DNA from: Schizophyllum amplum
Lineage: Eukaryota; Basidiomycota; Agaricomycetes; Agaricales; Schizophyllaceae
Length of the DNA stretch: 64,000 nt
Assembly (NCBI GenBank): GCA_007026445.1
Contig: VDMD01000001.1
Span: forward strand, 2,046,001-2,110,000
Direction of reading: 5' to 3'
The translations under genes were made by a program, and so were the position numbers. Numbering within the stretch: position 1 is the stretch's first letter; each line of letters opens with the position of its first letter. This document shows, piece by piece, positions 56,763-64,000 of this stretch. The notes beneath the pieces were generated by a model. That model was not told where the DNA came from. It ran no database searches and was given only the letters and a program-made list of their open reading frames with translations.

Positions 56763-57412
56763 ATGGTAAGCGCCTGCCCCGTGCCACCCTCGCACCGGCG
56801 CTCACAGCCGCCCAGTCGTCCCCAAAGGCTCTCATACAAGTCCTCATCAGCGGCTCTGTCATACTCGGCAGGGCACTACGCGCGGGGGCGCAGCAGGCCG
56901 TCAAAAGTACGTGCACTCACCTCCACACGCGACGGCGCTGACGACGGACGAATAGATGCAAAGTACTCTCCACAGGCGGTAGCAGGAGGGGATGTTGCGG
57001 GTCTGAAAAACGCGACCTCTCAGTCCATGACAGACCAGTTGACGCGGCAACACCGAATGACGCTGGACGAGGCGGAGCTCATCCTCAACGTCAAGCGCGA
57101 GGCAGAGATGGAGCAGGTCATGAAGGTGCGCACTCATACGCCTGTCTGCCTGCGGCCCACTGACACTCCCACCAGAACTACGAGCACCTCTTCAAGATGA
57201 ACGCCGCACCGGAAGCCCCGGCGCAGCCCCAGAAGCCCGTCCGCGGCAAGAAGGTCACACCCCCATCTCACTCGCACTACTTGCAGTCCAAGGTCGTGCG
57301 TGCACGGGAACGCATAGAGGCCGAGCGTCAGACAGGCCAGCCGCCATCGGGCTCACCCATGTCCGCCGACGCACCGCCGCCGCCACCAGCAGAGGCGCCC
57401 AAGTCGGGTTGA
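56763..57412 (+). CDS. pam16: mitochondrial import motor subunit TIM16/PAM16
   Basis: J-like regulator of the presequence translocase motor, held at the matrix face of the inner membrane, partner of PAM18. Protein: MSSPKALIQVLISGSVILGRALRAGAQQAVK, then NAKYSPQAVAGGDVAGLKNATSQSMTDQLTRQHRMTLDEAELILNVK (J-like domain, with no HPD motif as expected), then NYEHLFKMNAAPE and a Pro-rich tail. About 155 residues. The first coding exon consists only of the ATG at 56763-56765; a 50-bp intron (56766-56815) follows and coding resumes with TCGTCCCCAAAG. This is the only arrangement I find that gives the conserved MSSPKALIQ start. Two further introns lie at about 56908-56955 and 57126-57177. Confidence 0.9.
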
Positions 57413-59362
57413 AGCGCGAGTGGAAGAGGCCGGTAATACCCTACAGCTGTATAATAGTTGCTAATATTTGGAGTCACACTTCCCCCCATTCACGACTAGC
57501 AATTGCATCACGACTTTCTCGACTTGCGAGCCCGAGCACGAACGGGCGTGGATCATATGGGTGAGTGTCATTGGGTGGCCTCCTTCTCCAGTGCTATTGT
57601 CGTCAAATTTTTTGTCGAAGCAGGCACGATGGAGACCTGTGCATGGACGAGCGCCTACGCATGCGCGACCTTGCTGGACCTGCGCTCCGAATCGGTAAGT
57701 TGTCTTGTCGATATTGAACATGTCAGATGGGTCCGTCCGGCGGTGTATCTGACGCCTTGCGATACACCACGCCACCTATACAAGCTTTCTTCGCCGCCCG
57801 TGACCATGGAGCATGCCGTCTACCAGCGTGAGGTGTAGCGGGCACCAACTCATCTCTCGCGCGACGAATGCAGACAGGGCATGACGAGGGGCGCGCCGCG
57901 ATGGGGAGTGTCTGCGGAGAGAATGTACTGTCTGCAGTGGACAGCCCGTCCTCTCCTCTCCCGGCAGCTTTCGACTGGTTCGCGGACTTCCCGCTCGGGC
58001 CAGGAGGAGAAAGTCAAGTACAGACAAAAGTCAAGGACGGCCGAGAGGCAAGTACGGCACCCAAGGCAAGTAAGTAGAATGCAGACGAGTTCGACAGCCG
58101 CGTCCCTTTGACTACACCCTCTCTACTCTCCTTCCCCCACTTCACCCTCCTTCCTTCGATCATTTTTCCCTCATATTAACTTCGCCAGCAGCCTCGGCTA
58201 CATGTTTGCGCTGCTCTGTATGGGGAGGGCAATTCGTGAGGATAGCGGTGAGGGTCGGCGAGGAGGTCAGCTCCCCCCGCGGAACAGCAGGAAGGACGAC
58301 GCTCACCACAAACCGCTCGTAACTCCGCTCCTTCTGTGGCCGATACGGGTCCTGACTGTCCATTAGTATGGACAAATCTCTTCTGCGTAGCGACAGACAG
58401 CATGCCCCACGACCTATCCCCCAAGGGCTGAACAAAGCAGCCGCCTTCTCCCAGATGAATGCAGATGAACCCTTCAGGCCAGTGCCGCGCATCCTTTTTC
58501 CTTGATTTGTCTCCGGACCAGTGGGTTGCCAGGCTCACGCTCTTTTTTGGCGTGGACATCGACCGTCCGAACTCATTCACTCGACCAGAGCGGTCATCCA
58601 GGATGCTCGGATTCCCAGTCTTCGGCCTCGATGATTTTGGAACAGTGCTGCAGGGACTGGTAATTACCATCTCATCTTGTCAGTCACTTCGCTGTTCGGC
58701 GATTATTCTGTCTCTTGCTTCAGTCAGAAGTGCCTTTTCTGTGCGTAGAACTCTATCTAGAGCACCTTGAGAGCTGTCCTGTACCAGGGGGGGGGGGGGG
58801 CTCACCGGGTAGCCCAACAAGGTCGAGACCAGGTCGAGACGCTGCCCCCCGTTGCAAGACTGGTAAGTAAGTGACTGACATGGTGGGTCGGTAGGCGACT
58901 GACATGGTGACTTTAGCGCCCTTGGGCTTTGGCCCCCGGTGTAACTCCTGGGCGCCCGTGTCAACAGCCATCCAGACCGCGGAGCATCCGCACGTAAGTT
59001 ATTGGGTGCTGTCGGCGAATGCCTGTCCACAACCTGTCCAAACTTACACACGAGACATATCTATTCTGCAAGAAGCTGTCAGTACTGCAATCCCATTACA
59101 CTCAATCACTCACAGCGTGCTTTGAGGCCGAGAGGCCTTCCTTCAGCTGTACTTGATCCTACTGTATAAACCTAGGTAACATCTCCGCGCTGTTGGACGC
59201 ATCGAACATGAATTTTGCGGAGGAAAGAGCTGGTGCAAAGGGCAAGCAGAGGCTGGAGAAGAACGGGGCGATGCGCGCTTCCAGAATTAAAGTCGACGTT
59301 CACGACCACGTGACTAGAACACGCGTTGTGTTTGTTGTCTCTGACGTCGATCAACGTCTGCC
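57413..59362. other. 1.95-kb region without a supported gene
   Basis: Several frames are open (for example 58176-58670 minus, 57503-57838 plus), but none shows a domain or a coherent exon chain. The stretch includes a G14 run and two short direct repeats near 58820-58910. A small gene cannot be ruled out around 58160-58490 on the minus strand. Confidence 0.4.
58787..58800. repeat. homopolymer tract of 14 G
   Basis: Fourteen consecutive G residues on the plus strand. Nearby are GGTCGAGACCA repeated twice (58821-58840) and GACTGACATGGTGA-type repeats at 58873 and 58897. The tract is likely length-variable. Confidence 0.8.
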
Positions 59363-61707
59363 ATGTTCCCAAGAGGAGCACGGTTCGAGCCCGTCAAAGG
59401 TTTGCAAACGAGCCCTTTGTCGCTCTTTGTGTTGACCACTATGCACAGAGTCCCAGGTTCCTGGTCCAGGCGCATACAATGTCGATCAAGGTGGCTTGCT
59501 TCGGTACTTCAAAGTCAACATACGTTGACCTTTGCCCAGAGTCAAAGCTTGACGGCTACAAGCGAGGTGCACTCCTCGAAAAGGCCGACAGGCTCAACTG
59601 CAGCGAGAACTCACCCGAGGGTGCAGGTGTGTGGCGTTTTCTACGCATGCATCTATCGTCTGACGGCCCCGCAGAGCTTTCCGCACCGCCATCCACCAAG
59701 GACGCCCCAAGGCAGAGACTCAAGTCCATGAAGCGCACATCCCCACCGTTAACGGACGGAAAATATCTCGTACTGCAGCGAAAGCTTGAGGAGCTAGAGA
59801 AGCTTCACCAAGACTCAAAGAAGACGGTGCGTCTACCAATCTCTCTTTACGTGCAACATCTCACTCCCGAAAACAGCATGCTTCTGAGCTTCACCGCGCG
59901 AACAAGGCCAACAATGACCTTACCGAGCGACTCGATAAGCAGAAGAAGCAGATCGAAGCCCTCGAAGCCAAAGTCCAGGACCAGAGGAAAGCCGCCATAG
60001 CCGAACATGCTGAGATCAAGGAACTGCGTATGCGCCTACGCGTATCTGAGCACGAACGGCAGCAAATCACCCAGCGACGCGGAGACGCCGGTGAACTCAA
60101 GAAAGCCCTTCATTCGCTCGAAGCGCAACGGAAACAGGACATCCGCGAGCGCGATGAGCGGATAGAGGAACTTGAGAAGGCCGCTTTACGGGAGAAGAAA
60201 CTACGGGACGCCACCGAAGCAAAACTGCAAGACGCTTTCAAGAAAGCGGAGAGCGAGCGCGACGCGGCTCAGGCGACAAATATGGCGTCGCAAACCGAAC
60301 GAGACACGCTTCAGTCGGACGCGAAGGCTGCGCAAGCGTCTGTCGAAGACCTGCGAGAAGAAATGTCCGCGCGGCACGAAGACCTTATCAATCAACTCCA
60401 ACAGCATCAAGCTCTCGCTGTCGAAGTCAGCGAGCAGTATGCCCTGCTCGCTCACGCGAAGCACCAGCTGGAGGAGACTGCTCGCCGCGAGGCTATGTTT
60501 ACCAGTCTGCAATCTGAGCGTTTGCAACGCAAGCTCGCCAACTCGGAAGGCCAGGTTATCGAGCTCGCCTACCTTATTCGGCAAACGAAAGCAGACAACG
60601 TGCTGCTGTTAGCACAGCTGGCGGAGGCGGAAGAGGAGATGGCGTTTGTGCGGCAGTCCCTTGCGGACGTCGCTGCCTTATCCTCTGCACCGCGCGCGAC
60701 TGACGCTGATGTGGCGGCTCTACTACACGACATTGTGGACGGCGAGCTCGAGGTTCAGCGCTGCATAGCGGAAGCCGACTCAAGAACCCATGCCCTCACG
60801 GACTCCTACAAGGAAACACTTCGCAGCGAGGTTGCTGTTGCCTACGCTCTGGCAGATCGCGAGACGCTGCTGCAGTCCATGATCATGCACATCGACGAGG
60901 TGGACATACATGCCTTGCGAAAGGACGTACAGGAGGTCCGCAGAGAGCGCGACACTACCGTTGCGCGGGTGCGAACTTCAGAGGCTGAGGTCGCCCGCCT
61001 GGTGCAGGCGCAGGCCGAGATGGAGTCGCGATTGGTGGTTGCGGAGGCGGAGATGCGTGCGGCGACTGCGCGGCACATGAAAGCCGTGACGCGGGAGAAG
61101 GAGGCAGCGCAGCGTATGAATACATCGCTGCAGAAGAGTAGGCAGGCGGAGGAAGGTCTGCGGGCGAAGATCAACGCGTGAGTGGTTATCCGAGTACTTG
61201 GCAACCGTGGGCCTGACGATGGCTTGATAGGCTCACGGTCGAGCTGGAGCGGGCGGTCGAGTATAAGGAGGCCTATGAGGAACTCATTGAGGACGCTCGC
61301 GTGCTCGCTTCTCGCAACGAGATTGCGGAGGCGGAGGCCAGGCAGTTGATGAAAGCGAACGCCGACATTTTGGGGCATAGCAATCCGTCACAGCGCATCG
61401 TATACGTGGACAAAATCCGCAATGAGCTGCACGATGCTCGACAGGTGCGTCTACAGTCTATCTCTGCACACGGCTCGCTCGAGTGTTTACCTTGCCTTAG
61501 GAAATTGCCCGTATGCGTGCTGACCGACAAGTGCTGGCCGCCAGGCATGAGGCCGTGCTGAACGAGCTGGACAGTTACAAGTCCGTCATGGTGTCGCTCG
61601 ACGGCAGGCCGAAGACGCACATGACGAGGGTGGCGCGCATGCCGCTGACGAACATGTCCACTGCTGTCAACGAGAGCGATGGTGAGACTGGCGAAGAGCG
61701 GTATTGA
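59363..61707 (+). CDS. HMMR-like coiled-coil protein (hyaluronan-mediated motility receptor type)
   Basis: About 690 residues, almost entirely coiled coil. The N-terminus, built from small exons, reads MFPRGARFEPVK then SQVPGPGAYNVDQ then ESKLDGYKRGALLEKADR; the PGPGAY motif is the hallmark of the HMMR N-terminal domain. The long central exon (from about 59890) is a continuous heptad region (ERQQITQRRGDAGELKKALH ... EVARLVQAQAEMESRL). The C-terminal exons contain QLMKANADILGHSNPSQRIVYV, which resembles the LxGHxNxxQKIxxV motif of HMMR and related spindle proteins. In animals HMMR (RHAMM) acts in spindle assembly with microtubules; a similar cytoskeletal role here is inference. About six introns. 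The start ATG at 59363 directly precedes the GARFEP segment. Confidence 0.75.
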
Positions 61708-62076
61708 AAAAGAAAGCTGACGATCATGAACGATAGTGCTGTACATCGCGTCTCCTCAACGTACACCGTCACCGTGAAGGAATGCCAGCCGCTTCACTTT
61801 GAAAATGATCTCTGTTGCGTTGGACATTCTCGTTCTTTATACTTGTGTTACGAGTTTTGCTTTGCGATCTGCTCCCATGCTATTTCTGTTGCATCTACAG
61901 TCTCGGTAGTCTTTATTTTCTTTCGTGCTTATATATGTTCTTCCTGTGTCTTTTGGATTGACGAGCGTTCATACGTTCAGTGCGCGACATCGGTCAAGGG
62001 CGAAAGACGCAATGTGGTGGACATATGATACAAGCATTCATTCGACTATACACTCACAAGCGGAGCAACGATAACA
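61708..62076. other. convergent intergenic region, T-rich
   Basis: 3' flanks of the HMMR-like gene and rad23. T-rich stretches between 61840 and 61960. No gene seen. Confidence 0.5.
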
Positions 62077-63472
62077 CTACTCGTCGTCAAACCCATTGTC
62101 AAAAAGGTAATTCGCTGCTAATTCCTCGTTCTTGTCGCAAGCGAAGTAGGCTTCTATGACTTTTTGACGAGGGAAGCCCATGCCTTCCAGCTAAGACAGA
62201 ATCAGAGACCGTTAATGCGGGCTGGGACGTGAACGTACTCTTTGAATAGCCTCCTGCTCCGCCTCAGTGACGTGCAATACGTGGGAACCGGGTGCCGGGT
62301 TCATGTCATCGTCTGCGTCTTCGAAGTCGACATCAACACCCAATAACTGCATCAAGGCTTCCGGATTCTGGATGATAGCTTGCGCAATGGCGGGGTTGGA
62401 GGAAGCGAGCTGCTGGACAAGTGGCTGTACAAGCGCCGGGTTCTGCTGAACTAGTTGGCGCAGCTGCTGGATCTGCGGGTTGTTCTGGAGTGCCCCGAGA
62501 TCGAGCCCTGGCACCTCTGCGCCAGCACCCGCGCCCGCGCCGACGGCGGCACCGGCACCAGCGCCGGCCTGACTTTGCTGCTGTTGCTGCTGGGCGAGCT
62601 GGAAGAGGTTCTGTGGTGCACCGGTAGCAGCTGCAGGAGCGGCCGGTGCAGCAGCGGGAGCGGCGGCGGCGCTACCAGATTGTTGTGCTGCCGCTGGTTG
62701 AGGAGCGCGGGCTGGTCCCGCAGCTTCAGCCTCTAGATGTGCTGGAATGCCCTGCGTCATGATCAGCATCGAAGCGGCTTCGCCATAGAGAGTAACACAC
62801 ATTCATCAAGTACTCCACCGCGCGATCGGGGTTGTTGAAGCTCGCCTTAAGCGCGCGCAAGACCTGGTCGCGGGGGAAGCCCATCTCGGTCATATTGTTG
62901 ACTGTCTGCTGCAGTACGTCGCCCGTGACGAAGGAGCTCATGTCGCCAAACGCGGGGGCATTGGCGGAGGGCGTTGACGGAGTCGGCACAGGGACTATCA
63001 TAGAAACCGGCTGGGGGGTTACAGCAGGTGCGGGCGCGGCGGCTGGCTGAGCGGCGGGTGTAGCGGCAGCTGGAGCAGCAGGAGCGGGAGTGGGGGTAGG
63101 CTTAGGCTGTATAGAAAGTAAGTTCAAGGTTCTTGGGGGCGCTACAGGTACACGCACCTTGGAGACCATGAGCACAAGGAAATCCTTCTCTTTGATCCCG
63201 CAAGACTCGATGGTCTTGTCGTCGGGGAGGATCTTCCCTAGATGGCGGTGAGTGGTGCTCCAATTGTAGGTCAGGATTTTCATACCTGAGTAGATGACCT
63301 TCTGAGATGCGACAGGGTGGCCATGCGCGTCCGAGATCTTCTGCTTGAGCACGCCGACCGTGTCGGGGCCGTCAACATCGATCTACGCTGATATCAGGGA
63401 GATTCGGGATGAGTTAGACGTTTAAGTTACCTGGAATACTTTCTGCTGTGTTGTCTTTACAGTGACCTTCAT
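62077..63472 (-). CDS. rad23: UV excision repair / ubiquitin shuttle protein RAD23
   Basis: Delivers ubiquitinated proteins to the proteasome and stabilises Rad4 in nucleotide excision repair. Order: N-terminal ubiquitin-like domain ([61 protein letters not shown]); an Ala/Pro-rich linker; UBA1 ([32 protein letters not shown]); a second Ala/Gln-rich linker; the Rad4-binding STI1-like domain ([21 protein letters not shown] ... [13 protein letters not shown]); and UBA2 ([37 protein letters not shown]) at the end. About 375 residues in six exons or so, as expected. The start at 63472 is the first residue of the UBL fold. Confidence 0.95.
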
Positions 63473-64000
63473 GGTGGTTGGGGAACAAGGAGCGGACAGC
63501 AGCACTAGCCCTGACGCGCGTCACATCAGCTGGCAATCACACGCAAACATCATGCTTGTCAATTTTGTGGCGCATCCATTATAAGTAATGCCTTCGCGCC
63601 TTTGGCAGTGGCTACGCCTGCTGCCGGATCATAATACATATCGTCAATGATCATGCCGTATCTACTATCTGACCAAAGGTGCAGCACTCCGCAAGAGGAA
63701 TCAACAGCCTATCTCACTTGATCAGCTCAAGCATACTAAGTAGGTGCGCGCACCGCATCTATCCACATCGACACCATCCCGGAACCTAGCGCTGTCCACG
63801 ATCTACAGCATCCATGTAAGGCGCCAACATCGGCGCGTAGCATCGCGTTCGGAAGCTACTGCATAGCTGTGGTTCATCGACAATTTTCTGGGATATTCTG
63901 CTCCGATGAGAACAGCGCATAAATAACCGTCAGCCTCATCATACGAATGAAGAACAACTAGACTTACCTGCATACGTAGCATGAGTCGCGCGCCCGTGTG
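63473..64000. other. upstream region of rad23, no further gene seen
   Basis: Contains no frame with a domain. The last 500 bp may include 5' sequence of a gene beyond the window edge, but nothing is certain. Confidence 0.4.

Noticed and set aside
58160..58670. Possible small minus-strand gene with a MDSQDPYRPQKERSYERF start.
   Set aside because: No exon chain gives a stable continuation or a recognisable domain; left as unresolved.

Overview
The window is about 64 kb of nuclear DNA from a filamentous basidiomycete, most likely an Agaricomycete of wood-decay (polypore-like) type. The reasons are many short introns of about 50-60 bp, a GC-rich strongly biased codon usage, a CYP5150-like P450, a fungal cell-wall alpha-1,3-glucan synthase, and small Cys-rich or low-complexity proteins of the kind seen in mushroom genomes. 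Gene models here were assembled by eye from reading frames plus GT..AG (once GC..AG) junctions, so outer limits are firmer than every internal exon edge.

Layout. 1-7.6 kb: three minus-strand genes, namely a P450, a single-pass membrane protein and an ELL-type Pol II elongation factor. 8.1-11 kb: an amidase-signature enzyme, divergent from ELL. 11.7-14.2 kb: a 2.5-kb DNA transposon with nearly identical 269/267-bp terminal inverted repeats, a perfect 8-bp target duplication and no transposase. 15-23 kb: a complete alpha-1,3-glucan synthase. 23.4-32 kb: two tRNA-His genes in opposite orientation. Between them lie a glycine-zipper protein and a convergent pair encoding a RecQ-like helicase and a very large DUF6589-like protein. 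33.7-37.6 kb: a C2H2 zinc-finger regulator. 39.5-42 kb: two lineage-type hypothetical proteins. 42.6-63.5 kb: a housekeeping stretch with RPS18, HSE1 (ESCRT-0), a LIM/C1 RhoGAP, KTI12, RPA43, TIM16/PAM16, an HMMR-like coiled-coil protein and RAD23.

The most interesting item is the RecQ-DUF6589 pair. It is bounded by 5'-TAGTCT...AGACTA-3' ends and flanked on both sides by the same 9-bp sequence AGTCCAAAG. Each gene starts about 200 bp inside its end and the two stop codons are only 25 bp apart. I read this as a self-contained 6.65-kb mobile element inserted about 50 bp from a tRNA-His gene. From memory I know of no described element built this way.

Other points worth checking: an intron in the zinc-finger gene whose retention or removal selects between two long open frames; a canonical GC-AG intron in the same gene; a TIM16 first coding exon that holds only the ATG; and a dense GAAGTT/AACTTC motif inside the 2.5-kb transposon.
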